A stretch of 23,995 bases of DNA from DATBAK01 sp036787815 (GCA_036787815.1 DAIQOP010000023.1:1-23995); one strand, 5' to 3'; shown: positions 1 to 8,952, counted from the first letter of the stretch. The notes: a model not told the origin generated them from the sequence alone. A program made the numbers and translations.

Positions 1-985
1 CGCGGATGCGGATCATGCCGGAGTAGACCGAACGGGCCTGGTCTTCGACCGCGCCCTTGAAGAGGAGATTGCTGTGCGTGTTGGGCGCGGCGTGATCCTG
101 CAGTGTGCGGAAGTCGAGCATCTGCGTGCCGTCGCCGAAGTAGACGGCGAGCAGGTTGCTCTCCGCCCCGCGTCCGGCGAGCACCGACTCGCTGCGCAGC
201 CGGGCGTACTCGCCGCCCAGCGCGATCGCGGCCGAGCGCAGCGAACCGTCGGCGCCGACGCGGGCCCGCTGCGTCGCAATGCTCCACGTCTGCGCACCGT
301 GTTGTTGCACCGAGAGATACGCGACCCGGGCGGCGTCGCCGACGACGAGCTCGACCGCGCCGACGACGAGATGCGACGACTGCGGCGAGCCCGTGCGCTC
401 GAGCACCGTGACCTCACTGTTGTCGCCGGCGACCACCAGCGTGTGGGGGAAGCTCGCTTCGCCGTCGCCCTCGCACCAGTGCAGGACGACGATCGGGTCG
501 GGCACCACCACGCCGGCGGGTACCGACACGAGCGCGCCGCCGGGCAGGAACGCGTCGTGGAGCACGGTGAACGCGTCTTCCGACTCGGAGGTGCACGAGC
601 CGAGGTACTGCCGCGCTTCGTCGTCACGATCGCAGGTCGCGAGACCGCACACGCGCACACCGGCCGCCTCGAGCGCCGGGTCGAGCTCGTGGTGCACGAC
701 GCGCCCGTCGCGTACGACGAGCAGGCCCCCCACCTTGCCGACCTCGGCCGCCCACGGGCCACCGCCGGGCGCACCTTCGACACCAGGTTGGCCGATCTCG
801 GCGAGCGAGACGGGCCGGTACCGGTCGAGGTCGAACTCGTCGACGCGGCTGTAGCGCCAGATCTCCTCGGCGGCGCTCGGCCACTGCACGTCGGCCAACC
901 GCTCGACCGCGCGCAGGCGTCGTTCGACGAGCCAATCCGGGCCGCCGAGGTCGCGCGCTGCGTCGGGGGTGAACGCCGTGGTCAT
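1..985 (-). CDS. sufD: Fe-S cluster assembly protein SufD (3' end cut by window edge)
   Basis: Scaffold subunit of the SUF (SufBCD) iron-sulfur assembly complex in the cytoplasm; SufD pairs with SufB. The frame starts at the ATG at 985 and stays open to the window edge, giving 328 codons; the C-terminal part is missing. The N-terminal region has the family pattern WLVERR, then WPSAAEEIWRYSRVDEF, which matches the usual SufD start with its WR(Y) motif. It lies 36 bases downstream of sufB on the same strand, the normal sufB-sufD order, so the two are probably co-transcribed. No clear Shine-Dalgarno sequence precedes the ATG, so translation may depend on sufB. The catalytic C-terminal His of SufD lies outside the window and cannot be checked. 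Confidence 0.92.
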   Translation of the reverse strand, partial: MTTAFTPDAARDLGGPDWLVERRLRAVERLADVQWPSAAEEIWRYSRVDEFDLDRYRPVSLAEIGQPGVEGAPGGGPWAAEVGKVGGLLVVRDGRVVHHELDPALEAAGVRVCGLATCDRDDEARQYLGSCTSESEDAFTVLHDAFLPGGALVSVPAGVVVPDPIVVLHWCEGDGEASFPHTLVVAGDNSEVTVLERTGSPQSSHLVVGAVELVVGDAARVAYLSVQQHGAQTWSIATQRARVGADGSLRSAAIALGGEYARLRSESVLAGRGAESNLLAVYFGDGTQMLDFRTLQDHAAPNTHSNLLFKGAVEDQARSVYSGMIRIR

Positions 986-1021
986 CGTGAGAGCAGGTGC
1001 ATCGTCGTCAGAACGATCGGA

Positions 1022-2422
1022 TCAGCCGACCGCGCCTTCCATGTTGAGCTCGATGAGGCGCGACAACTCGACCGCGTACTCCATCGGCAGCGTCTTGGTG
1101 ATCGGCTCGATGAACCCGTTGACGATCATGGCCGTGGCCTGCTGCTCCGTGAGACCGCGCGACATCAGGTAGAAGACCTGGTCGTCGCCGACCTTCGACA
1201 CAGTGGCCTCGTGACCGATCTGCGCGTCCTTCTCGTCGATCTCCATGTACGGGTAGGTGTCGGAGCGCGAGTCCTCGTCGAGGATGAGCGCGTCGCACCG
1301 CACATGGCTCTTGACGCCGTGCGCGCCCTCCTCGACCTTCACGAGGCCGCGGTAGGTGGTGCGCCCGCCGTCCTTCGAGATCGACTTCGAGTCGATGATC
1401 GACGTGGTCTCGGGAGCGACGTGGGTCATCTTGGCGCCCGCGTCCTGGTGCTGCCCGGCACCCGCGTACGCGACCGACAGCACCTCGCCGTGCGCCTTCG
1501 GGCCGGTGAGCACCACCGCGGGGTACTTCATCGTGAGCTTCGAGCCGAGGTTGCCGTCGATCCATTCGACGGTCGCCTCGGTCTCGGCGACGGCGCGCTT
1601 GGTGACGAGGTTGTAGACGTTCGGCGACCAGTTCTGGATGGTCGTGTAACGGATCCGCGCGCCGGGCTTGGCGATGAGCTCGACGACGGCCGAGTGCAGC
1701 GAATCCGACGACCAGATCGGCGCCGAGCACCCTTCCACGTAATGCACCGACGAGCCTTCGTCGGCGATGATCAGCGTGCGCTCGAACTGCCCGGCATTCT
1801 CCGCGTTGATGCGGAAGTACGCCTGGAGGGGCATGTCGACGTGCACGCCCGGCGGCACGTAGATGAACGACCCGCCCGACCAGACCGCGCTGTTCAAGGC
1901 CGCGAACTTGTTGTCGCCGGGCGGGATCACGGTGCCGAGGTACTGCTTCACGATCTCCGGGTACTCGCGCAGGGCCGTGTCCATGTCGCTGAAGAGCACG
2001 CCCAGGCGGGCGAGATCCTCGCGGTTCTTGTGGTACACAACTTCGCTTTCGTATTGCGCGGTGACGCCAGCGAGGAACTTGCGCTCGGCCTCGGGGATGC
2101 CGAGCCGCTCGTAGGTGGTCTTCATCTCCTCGGGCAACATGTCCCAGTCGGAGACCTGCCCGGCGGTCGGCTTCAGGTAGTAGTAGATGTCGTCGAAGTC
2201 GAGGTCCGGCATGTTGGTGGCGAACCAGTCGAGCATCGGCTTGCGCTCGAAGCGCTTCAATGCGCTGAGCCGCCACTTCGTCATCCACTCGGGCTCCGAC
2301 TTGGCGTGCGAGATCTCCTTCACGACCTGCTCGTTGATGCCCTTCTTGGGCGTGTTGACGTAGTCCGACGTGTTGTCGTGCCAACCGAGCTTGTACTTAC
2401 CGAGATCGATTCCGGTGGCCAT
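1022..2422 (-). CDS. sufB: Fe-S cluster assembly protein SufB
   Basis: Core scaffold on which nascent Fe-S clusters form, working with SufC ATPase and SufD. The 466-residue protein is full length for the family. The essential Cys is C376 in RCDAL and the conserved Glu is E405 in GHEA; their 29-residue spacing equals that of C405 and E434 in E. coli SufB. Other family signatures are VPPGVHV near residue 190 and EGCSAP near 230. The ATG at 2422 has a good ribosome site, GGAGGA, 6-8 bases upstream. It is the first gene of a minus-strand suf operon, followed by sufD. No sufR-type regulator gene lies upstream, where many actinobacteria have one; the upstream neighbour is UPF0182. Promoter and leader are described separately. 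Confidence 0.97.
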   Translation of the reverse strand: MATGIDLGKYKLGWHDNTSDYVNTPKKGINEQVVKEISHAKSEPEWMTKWRLSALKRFERKPMLDWFATNMPDLDFDDIYYYLKPTAGQVSDWDMLPEEMKTTYERLGIPEAERKFLAGVTAQYESEVVYHKNREDLARLGVLFSDMDTALREYPEIVKQYLGTVIPPGDNKFAALNSAVWSGGSFIYVPPGVHVDMPLQAYFRINAENAGQFERTLIIADEGSSVHYVEGCSAPIWSSDSLHSAVVELIAKPGARIRYTTIQNWSPNVYNLVTKRAVAETEATVEWIDGNLGSKLTMKYPAVVLTGPKAHGEVLSVAYAGAGQHQDAGAKMTHVAPETTSIIDSKSISKDGGRTTYRGLVKVEEGAHGVKSHVRCDALILDEDSRSDTYPYMEIDEKDAQIGHEATVSKVGDDQVFYLMSRGLTEQQATAMIVNGFIEPITKTLPMEYAVELSRLIELNMEGAVG

Positions 2423-2452
2423 GGGCCGTCCTCCGTCTCTTCGAATGGACGG

Positions 2453-2485
2453 TTCCCGGGCGGGGGGCGACTGGCGGCCCGGGAA
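2453..2485 (-). promoter_or_regulatory. Inverted repeat in the sufB leader
   Basis: Perfect 8-base inverted repeat, TTCCCGGG (2453-2460) and CCCGGGAA (2478-2485), separated by 17 bases. It lies between the predicted sufB transcript start (about 2493) and the ribosome site. It could be a repressor operator or an RNA hairpin. It does not resemble the SufR or IscR sites I know, so its role is inferred from position only. Confidence 0.35.
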
Positions 2486-2499
2486 TTTCCACTACGGAG

Positions 2500-2528
2500 A
2501 TAGTAACAAACCCGTTCGCGGCCACCAA
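2500..2528 (-). promoter_or_regulatory. Predicted sufB promoter (-35/-10)
   Basis: On the minus strand TTGGTG (2528-2523) and TACTAT (2505-2500) are separated by exactly 17 bases, a good sigma-70/SigA-type promoter in very GC-rich surroundings. The predicted transcript start near 2493 gives a leader of about 70 bases before the sufB ATG. No other promoter of this quality was seen in the suf region. Confidence 0.55.
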
Positions 2529-2540
2529 ACGGCGCTCCCA

Positions 2541-2558
2541 CGGGCGCGCGGGCGCCCG
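2541..2558 (-). terminator. Hairpin just after the UPF0182 stop
   Basis: CGGGCGC (2541-2547) pairs with GCGCCCG (2552-2558) around a 4-base loop, starting 11 bases after the UPF0182 stop codon. No T-tract follows. It may be a weak terminator separating UPF0182 from sufB, whose -35 box lies only 13 bases further on. GC-rich hairpins also arise by chance here, so confidence is low. Confidence 0.3.
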
Positions 2559-2568
2559 AGCGGGTGCC

Positions 2569-5553
2569 TCAGGCGGGCGGCACGGTCGTGGTGGTGGTGG
2601 TGGCGCCGGGCGCGGTGGTGGTCGCCCCGGCCGCGGTCGTGGGGGTCGATCCGGGCACCGTCGTGGTGGTGGTCTTGGTGCCGGCCGAGGCGAGGGCCTT
2701 GACCGCCGCGGCGACGTCGTCCTGGGCGGCCTTGACGGCCTTCGCGTAGCCGAGGAGGTCGCCCTGCTTCAGTGCGGCGGTCGCCGCGTCGAACTGCGCC
2801 TGGGCGCGTGCGAGGAGGTCGGCGACGGTGCCGGTCACGGGCGGCGGGGTCGTGGTGCCGCCACCGGGGGTGCCACCACCGGTGCTCGAGCCCGCGCCGA
2901 AGAGCGTGTTGACGGCATCGGGGATCGAGTCGGAGAGCACCGAGCGCTCGCCGTAGGTGACGGCCACGTACTTGAAGCGCGGGAAGACGGCACCTTCGGT
3001 GGTCTCGACGTAGATCGGTCGCACGTAGAGGATCGAGTCGCCGATCGGGATGAGCTGCACGTCGCCGCGCACGACCGCCGAGCCGTGCTGGTCGAGCAGC
3101 GACAGCTGCTTCGAGATGTCGGTGTTCGAATCGATGTTGGTCGCCGCCTTCGACGGCGACGGGATGTCCTGGTTGTCGGGCGTGTCGTACAGGACGAGCT
3201 GCCCGTAGTTCTTGCCGTCGGAGCGCGCCACGATGAACGCGGTGAGCACGTTGGCGTTGGCCGCGGGCACGAAGCTGCGCTCGAGCACGAACTCCTGCCC
3301 TTGCGCCGCGCCGAGCTTCCCGGGCAGCTGCATCATCAGGTAGAGCGGGTTGATGCGATCGCCGGTCGTCGCCAGCTGCGTGCTCCGCCCGCCGTTGTTG
3401 CCCGGCGCGTTCGTGACCGAGGTGGTGCCGGTCGTGTCGGCGCTGTTCGCGGCCGGCGCGACCGACCACAGGTTCCCGGCCCGGTAGAACTCCGACGCAC
3501 CCGCGAGGTGGTAGCGCTGGTACTGCTCGGTCTGCGCACGGAAGAGGTCTTCCGGGTAACGGAAGTGGTCGCGCAGCTCCTGCGGGACCTGCGACCCCGA
3601 GGTGAACATCCCGGGGAACGCCTTGCGGTACGCGCGGATGATCGGGTCGTGCTCGTCGACGACGTAGTAGGTGATCGTGCCGTTGTACGCGTCGACCGTG
3701 ACCTTCACGGAGTTGCGCACGTAGTTGAACGTGTTGTTGAGGCCGCTGCGACCACTCAGCCCGCCCGGGTGGAGCGACTGCGAGTACGGGTAGCGATTCG
3801 TGGTCGTGTACGCGTCGAGCACCCACTCGAGCTTGCCGCCGATGACGACCGCGTAAGGGTCGGCGTCGAGCTTCAGGAACGGTGCGGCCTTCTGCACGCG
3901 GTCGTGCACGTCGCGCAGGAACATGACGCGTGAGTGCGCGTCGACCTGGTGCGAGATGAAGAGGTCCCAGCTCCCGAAGTTGAGCGCGATCGCGGCCTTG
4001 CGCAGGAAGCTCGACGTGACGACGCCGCCGGTTCCCTTGTAGCGCGTCGTGGCGTCGTTCTGGCTCGCGGTCGGCTGGTTCTCGGCCTGCTTGCTGTCGA
4101 CGACGGTGAAGCCGCTGAGGTCTTCGCCGTAGTACACGCTCGGCTGGTCGACCGTGAGGTCGCCGGTGGGCGGGATGTCGGAGAGCAGGTACTGCGGTGT
4201 CTGGTCGGTGTTGACCGCGTTACCGGCCGCCGCGGCCGCGCCGTAGCCGTGCGTGTAGACGAGGTGCTGGTTCAACCACGTCGCGCTGGGGAGCTGCGCC
4301 GAGTTGAGCTCGCGGATCGCGATCTCGACCTCGAGCTTCTGGTCACCGACCGGGTAGCGATCGAGATCGATGTCGGAGAAGGTGAAGTAGGGCCGGAACT
4401 TCTGGTTCTGCTGGAAGTTGGGCTGCAGCTGCGCCGGATCCCAGAGGCGCGCGTTGTCGAGCGTGGCCCTGTTCGCCGTCGCGTTCAGGATCGTGGGCGT
4501 GAGGTTCTCTTTGTACGCGTAGCTCTGCGACTTGATGTGGTCGATGCCGAACGCGTAGCGGGTGGCCGCGATGTTGCGGGTGATGTACGGCGCTTCCTTC
4601 GTGAACTCGTTCGGCTTGACCTCGAACCGTTGGATGTACGCCGGGTAGATCGTGCCCACGACGATCGAGATGAAGCCCCAGAGGCCGACCGCGATCACCG
4701 GCAGCACCCAACCGCGCCGGCGGATGTTGACGATGAACAGCAACGCCGCGACGAGCGAGATGAGCATCAGGAAGTTCAGCGCCGGGAGCTGCGCCTTCAC
4801 GTCGGTGAAGGTCGCGCCGTCGACGGTGCCGCGATTCGAGAACACGAGCTCGAAGCGCGCCAGGAAGTACTGCCAGGTCTTGACGACCGCCATGAGAGCG
4901 AGGAGCACCGAGAGGTGCGCCTTCACCTGGGGCGTGACCCGCTGGAAGGGCGTCTGGAGCCGGATCCCACCGTTGACGTAGTGGAAGACCGCGGTGACGA
5001 GCAGCACGAGCACGAACGCCACGAACAGCCACTGCGAGACGAAGCGCAGGAACGGCAGCTGGAACACGTAGAACCCGATGTCGCGATGGAACTGCGGATC
5101 GCGCTGCCCGAACGAGACGTGGTTCCGGAACAGGATCCAGTCGGCCCACTGCGACGAGACACCGCTCCCGACGACGAACGCGAAGAACGCAGAGACCGCG
5201 AAGCGCACCCGACCCGAGTACGGCGCCACGTACGAGCGGTAGCGCTCGACGATCTCGTCCTCGGGGCCCATCGCCCGCGTGCGCGGCGCGAGCCGATCGG
5301 CGATCACCAGGTTGACGATCATGAGCACGAAGAAGAACGCGCTGAACACGAGCGTCGGCACGAGCTTCGCCGCGATGAGCCCACGCCAAGTCGCGGAGAA
5401 CCCGACCTCGTGGAACCACAGGTAGTTGGTGTAGAAGCCGGCCAGACCGCGCAGGCTCGCCAGGAGCACGATGATCAGCACGACCGCGCCGATCAACCAT
5501 GCCCGCAGTCCGAGAGAGCGACGCCGTACTTCGTTGGCTGGGGGAACCCGCAT
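2569..5553 (-). CDS. UPF0182 family integral membrane protein
   Basis: Large membrane protein of the UPF0182 (COG1615) family, function unknown. With the ATG at 5553 it has 994 residues, normal for the family. The N-terminal third holds about seven hydrophobic segments, the first just after an Arg-rich stretch (LGLRAWLIGAVVLII). A large, probably extracytoplasmic domain follows. The C-terminus is a Thr/Pro/Ala-rich tail with runs of up to six Thr, encoded by ACC triplets. An in-frame ATG at 5661 exists, but it would overlap the upstream gene by 44 bases and add an unrelated Arg-rich extension, so I prefer 5553. The upstream neighbour ends 64 bases away on the same strand. In Mycobacterium tuberculosis the homologue (Rv3193c) sits directly beside a PDZ/Lon gene (Rv3194c); here one gene lies between them. 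Confidence 0.9.
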   Translation of the reverse strand: MRVPPANEVRRRSLGLRAWLIGAVVLIIVLLASLRGLAGFYTNYLWFHEVGFSATWRGLIAAKLVPTLVFSAFFFVLMIVNLVIADRLAPRTRAMGPEDEIVERYRSYVAPYSGRVRFAVSAFFAFVVGSGVSSQWADWILFRNHVSFGQRDPQFHRDIGFYVFQLPFLRFVSQWLFVAFVLVLLVTAVFHYVNGGIRLQTPFQRVTPQVKAHLSVLLALMAVVKTWQYFLARFELVFSNRGTVDGATFTDVKAQLPALNFLMLISLVAALLFIVNIRRRGWVLPVIAVGLWGFISIVVGTIYPAYIQRFEVKPNEFTKEAPYITRNIAATRYAFGIDHIKSQSYAYKENLTPTILNATANRATLDNARLWDPAQLQPNFQQNQKFRPYFTFSDIDLDRYPVGDQKLEVEIAIRELNSAQLPSATWLNQHLVYTHGYGAAAAAGNAVNTDQTPQYLLSDIPPTGDLTVDQPSVYYGEDLSGFTVVDSKQAENQPTASQNDATTRYKGTGGVVTSSFLRKAAIALNFGSWDLFISHQVDAHSRVMFLRDVHDRVQKAAPFLKLDADPYAVVIGGKLEWVLDAYTTTNRYPYSQSLHPGGLSGRSGLNNTFNYVRNSVKVTVDAYNGTITYYVVDEHDPIIRAYRKAFPGMFTSGSQVPQELRDHFRYPEDLFRAQTEQYQRYHLAGASEFYRAGNLWSVAPAANSADTTGTTSVTNAPGNNGGRSTQLATTGDRINPLYLMMQLPGKLGAAQGQEFVLERSFVPAANANVLTAFIVARSDGKNYGQLVLYDTPDNQDIPSPSKAATNIDSNTDISKQLSLLDQHGSAVVRGDVQLIPIGDSILYVRPIYVETTEGAVFPRFKYVAVTYGERSVLSDSIPDAVNTLFGAGSSTGGGTPGGGTTTPPPVTGTVADLLARAQAQFDAATAALKQGDLLGYAKAVKAAQDDVAAAVKALASAGTKTTTTTVPGSTPTTAAGATTTAPGATTTTTTVPPA

Positions 5554-5617
5554 CTCGGCGCATGCTAGGCGGCGGCCCCGCACCCATGACCGCGCCGGGC
5601 GCCGCGCGAGCGGATTC

Positions 5618-7585
5618 TCAGGCCGAGCCGGTCGACTCCGCTCCCGGCGGGACGCTCGCAAGGGCGTCGGACGCCACGCTCGTCACCGCGCAGCGGCACC
5701 CGGGATGGGCCGGCGGGTAGGTCTGACCCGTTGGGAAGGTATCGCCCTTGCGGGTCGGTTCGAGCGCGTTGTCGGCACAGTCGGGACAGCAGCCGGCCGG
5801 CGGTGTGCACCACGTGAGCATCGAACCGTCACTCGCCGCGTCGTAGCGCCCACGCGCGTAGGCGGTCACGAGCGCGTCTTCGGCCGACGACTCGGCCGAA
5901 CGGTTCTTCCACTCGCGGTACCGCGCGCCGATCCGCTCCGCGACCTGGTTCGCGGTCTCGCCCGGTTCGTGCACGCCGTCGATCGTGGCGACGAGACGGT
6001 CGCGCAACGGTTCGACCATCGCGCGCGCCAGGGCGCCGACCAGATCGTCAGGAACACCGTCGGCCCCGGCCTGGGCGCCGTCGAGCGTGCGGGCGGCCCG
6101 GTAGGCGTCCGAGGTGGCCGCGGTCATCACGGTGCTCCACGCTTCGGCCTGCGCGTCGACGTCGGGCAACACGTCGGCGGCCGTCGGCCTGCCCTTGTGG
6201 CGCCGCACCTTGTCGAGAACCTCGTTCTGCTCGTTGCCGATCGCGAGCTTCACCTGGCGCACCAACGACGCCCGCAACGGTGCGAGGGCCTCGTCGCGTC
6301 GCGCGAGCCACGCCGGCGACTCGTCGGCGGCGGCCACGTCGATCACGACTGCCGGGGCCTCGGTGCCGTCGGCGTCGGCCTCGGGCGATGCTCCCGCGGC
6401 GGCCGTCGCCGGCTCCGGCGCCGCCTGCCCCGATTCGTCGCTCGCGGCGGCCTCGGCCTCGATCTGGGCGCCGGCGCGTAAACGCGCGAAGAGGTCGTCG
6501 ACGTCGGCGAGGTTCGGAGCCGACGCTTCGTCGGCCGTGGTGCCGGCGTCGGTCTCGGCGCCGGGCGCCGCGGGCTCGGGCTCGGACGGCGCTTCGTCGG
6601 AGATCGGCCCGGTCTCGGTCGCGGTCGCCTCCGCGACCGTCTCGCCCTCGGTCGCGGCTTCGGCTTCGGCTTCGCCCTCGGTCGCGGCTTCGGCCTCGCG
6701 CTCGATGCCGGCGGCGCGCGCGGCTTCGGTCTCCGCGGCGAGCGCGTCGGCAAGATCGACGGGATCGGGCCCGACGACGGGCCGGCCCGCCGTTGCCTTC
6801 GCCTCGACCTGCGCGAGCGCCTCGGTGGCCTCGAGGAACGTGCGCTTGACGACGCGGTACGAGTCGAGCAGGCGATCGCGCCCCACGCGCAGCTCCTCCA
6901 GCTGACCGCTCAGGAGCTCGCGGCGACGGGCGAGGTCGTCGATGACGCGCTGGCGGAGCTGCGTTGCCTCTTCGACCAACGCGAGCCCGCGATCGCGCGA
7001 CCCTTCGAGCTCCATCGTCGCCTCGCGCTCGACCCGCGCCCGCAGCTCGTCGGCGAACCGCTCGGCCGCGGCCCGCACCTCGGCCGATCGCTCGTCGGCG
7101 ACGCGCATGAGATCGGAGGCGCGCTGTTCCGCTTCCTCGAGCAGGCCCTGCGCCACCGTCTCGGCCTCGTGGGTCCGGACCCCGAGCACCTCGTCGGCTT
7201 CCTGGCGTACGCGCTGCGCCTCTTCGTGGGCGTCGTGCACGAGCCGGGAGGCGCGCTCCTCCGACTTGGTCCGGATGTCGGCCGCGGCCTCGCGAGCCGA
7301 CCGGAGCAGTCGGGTCGTCTCCTCACCGAGCGCGTCGAGCAGCTCCTGCTCGTCGAGCGGCTGGGGGGTGCGCAGCCGGGTCTCGAGCTCGTCGATGGTG
7401 GTCATGAGCTCGTGCTCACGCCCGCGGGCGCTCGTCAGCTCGTCGGCCACCCGCTTGAGGAACGCCCGCACGTCGGATTCCGAGATGCCGCGGAACGCGG
7501 TCGGGAACGACCGGCCCGCGACCTCGTCGGCCGTCATGCGAGGTGTGCTCGAGATCATCCGTTGCCGGCGTTCGCTGTCGCTCAC
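5618..7585 (-). CDS. DivIVA-like coiled-coil protein fused to a phage MuF-like C-terminal domain
   Basis: 655 residues, GTG start at 7585; an in-frame ATG at 7558 is possible. Residues about 16-55 (TADEVAGRSFPTAFRGIS, then DVRAFLKRVADEL) match the DivIVA N-terminal membrane-curvature domain. A long Glu/Ala/Arg-rich coiled coil runs to about 270. An acidic low-complexity linker (about 285-420) follows and contains a 30-bp tandem DNA repeat (EAEAATEGE units). The C-terminal 220 residues end in C600-x2-C603, then PPAHP with H627, then C630-R-C632. This Cys/His pattern, preceded by a helical region (EDALVTAYARGRYDAA), is the signature of phage Mu gpF/SPP1 gp7-type head morphogenesis domains. The gene sits between UPF0182 and PDZ/Lon, with no other phage genes nearby. 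DivIVA proteins recruit partners to poles and septa. The role of the MuF-like part is unknown; the Cys/His cluster may bind zinc (inference). Confidence 0.8.
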   Translation of the reverse strand: MSDSERRQRMISSTPRMTADEVAGRSFPTAFRGISESDVRAFLKRVADELTSARGREHELMTTIDELETRLRTPQPLDEQELLDALGEETTRLLRSAREAAADIRTKSEERASRLVHDAHEEAQRVRQEADEVLGVRTHEAETVAQGLLEEAEQRASDLMRVADERSAEVRAAAERFADELRARVEREATMELEGSRDRGLALVEEATQLRQRVIDDLARRRELLSGQLEELRVGRDRLLDSYRVVKRTFLEATEALAQVEAKATAGRPVVGPDPVDLADALAAETEAARAAGIEREAEAATEGEAEAEAATEGETVAEATATETGPISDEAPSEPEPAAPGAETDAGTTADEASAPNLADVDDLFARLRAGAQIEAEAAASDESGQAAPEPATAAAGASPEADADGTEAPAVVIDVAAADESPAWLARRDEALAPLRASLVRQVKLAIGNEQNEVLDKVRRHKGRPTAADVLPDVDAQAEAWSTVMTAATSDAYRAARTLDGAQAGADGVPDDLVGALARAMVEPLRDRLVATIDGVHEPGETANQVAERIGARYREWKNRSAESSAEDALVTAYARGRYDAASDGSMLTWCTPPAGCCPDCADNALEPTRKGDTFPTGQTYPPAHPGCRCAVTSVASDALASVPPGAESTGSA

Positions 7586-7694
7586 GGCGTTCCGTTCCCT
7601 TCGCGATGGCTCACGCGTTCGTGCGTCAAGCGTATTGATTTCCCCGACCGCTCACACCACAACCGCCTCAGTATCGCCAACGAGGCGACTCCTG

Positions 7695-8855
7695 TCACGC
7701 AGCGGCGCGCGAATGCACCACCGGAAGCGGGTCGCCGCCCACGGCTCGCAGCGCCTGGAGCGCGTCGGCGAGCGTGCGGACACCGACGACGGGCATCGAA
7801 CCTGCCCGCGTCCGCGCCTCGGCGACCTCCCGGATCGGCACGATGAAGAGCTTCGCACCCCGGTGCCGGGCCGCCACGGCCTTCTGGCCGACACCACCGA
7901 CCTCGAGCACCGATCCGTCGGTGCCGATCGCCCCGGTGACGGCAATCTGCTTCGCGCCGGTGAGGTTGCCGGGCGTCAGCTCGTCGAGGATCGACAACGT
8001 CATCGCGAGCCCGGCCGACGGGCCCCCGATGTCACTCGTGTCGATGCGCACGTCGATCGGGAACTTCAGCGGCCGCCCGAGGTACACGCCGATGACGGGA
8101 TGCCCCTGCGCGTCGGCGGCGAGCCGCAACTGCACCGTGCGGTGGCGATCGCCGCGCACGTACCCGATCGAGACCTGCTCCCCGGGCTTGTGACCCTTCA
8201 TCGCGTTGGCCAGCTGATCGGGAGTCGTGATCTTCGTGCCGTCGATGCTGGCGATGATGTCGCCGGGCTGGAGCACCCCCGCGGCCGGCCGGCCGCGGAT
8301 GACCGAGAGCACGCTCACCTTGTTCTCGACGGTGACCTCGTAGCCGAGCCGGCGGAACGCGACGTACTTCGCGGCGTTCTGGGAGTTCGCCATGTCGGCG
8401 ACGGCCTGGGCGTCGAGCTCCGCCGGGTCGGCGTTGCCGGCGAACTGCTTCTCCTTCACGAGATCGATCTCGGAGTCGAGCGATGCCTGGAGCCACCGCC
8501 ACGCGTTGATGCGCGACCGCTCCCGAACGAAGAGCAGCATCACGGAGCCCTTGGCCGGGTACTGACGCGCACCGTGCACCGTGACGAGCCCGTTCACGTC
8601 GAGCGCATCCCCCGGCGCGATCGTGTAATAGGGAAGTTGCACGAACGACGCGACCACGCTCGCGACGACGAGGATGCTCGTGAACACCCCGAGGAACCAC
8701 GGCCACTTCGCCCGCCGGGTGGGCGGAGGCAGCGGCCACGGTTCGGGCGCCTCCGCAGGCTCGGGTTCGGGCGCGCCACCGCCGGCGGCCGCGAGGTCGT
8801 CCTCGGCTCCGTCGTCGTCGGCTCCGTCGCCGTCCCGGGATCCGTCGTCGTTCAC
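7695..8855 (-). CDS. YlbL-type PDZ/Lon-domain membrane serine protease
   Basis: 386 residues. An acidic cytoplasmic N-terminus (1-48) precedes one membrane segment (about 51-72), then an extracytoplasmic region with a PDZ domain (about 180-250) and a Lon (S16) proteolytic domain. The Ser-Lys dyad is intact: S280 in GGPSAGLA and K325 in GVGQKAVAA, 45 residues apart, close to the Lon spacing. The GTG at 8855 is preceded by an AAGG ribosome site. The family (B. subtilis YlbL, M. tuberculosis Rv3194c) is linked to cell-envelope quality control and in B. subtilis to the DNA-damage checkpoint. The 109-base gap to the DivIVA fusion downstream may hold a separate promoter, but none is convincing. Confidence 0.92.
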   Translation of the reverse strand: MNDDGSRDGDGADDDGAEDDLAAAGGGAPEPEPAEAPEPWPLPPPTRRAKWPWFLGVFTSILVVASVVASFVQLPYYTIAPGDALDVNGLVTVHGARQYPAKGSVMLLFVRERSRINAWRWLQASLDSEIDLVKEKQFAGNADPAELDAQAVADMANSQNAAKYVAFRRLGYEVTVENKVSVLSVIRGRPAAGVLQPGDIIASIDGTKITTPDQLANAMKGHKPGEQVSIGYVRGDRHRTVQLRLAADAQGHPVIGVYLGRPLKFPIDVRIDTSDIGGPSAGLAMTLSILDELTPGNLTGAKQIAVTGAIGTDGSVLEVGGVGQKAVAARHRGAKLFIVPIREVAEARTRAGSMPVVGVRTLADALQALRAVGGDPLPVVHSRAAA

Positions 8856-8952
8856 GCGACCTTGCGCTCTCCGTGTTTCGCCCCGCAGGCCTGCCGGCCG
8901 CGAGTGGGGCTCAGATTGCCACGCTCGGAGCCGGTGCAGGCACCGGGCCCGC

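Noticed and set aside
74..2503. Long open frame (809 codons) on the plus strand opposite sufD and sufB
   Set aside because: The antisense frames of GC-rich genes stay open by chance. The protein is Arg/Asp/Val-rich without domains, while the opposite strand encodes full, conserved SufB and SufD.
3934..5568. 544-codon plus-strand frame opposite UPF0182
   Set aside because: Shadow frame full of Arg/Asp/Glu with no family; UPF0182 on the other strand is clear.
5554..5661. Upstream ATG (5661) for UPF0182
   Set aside because: It adds an Arg-rich stretch unlike the family and overlaps the preceding gene by 44 bases.
5618..7585. Prophage remnant
   Set aside because: Only one MuF-like domain is present, fused in frame to a DivIVA protein between housekeeping genes; no other phage gene, integrase or att-like repeat is seen.
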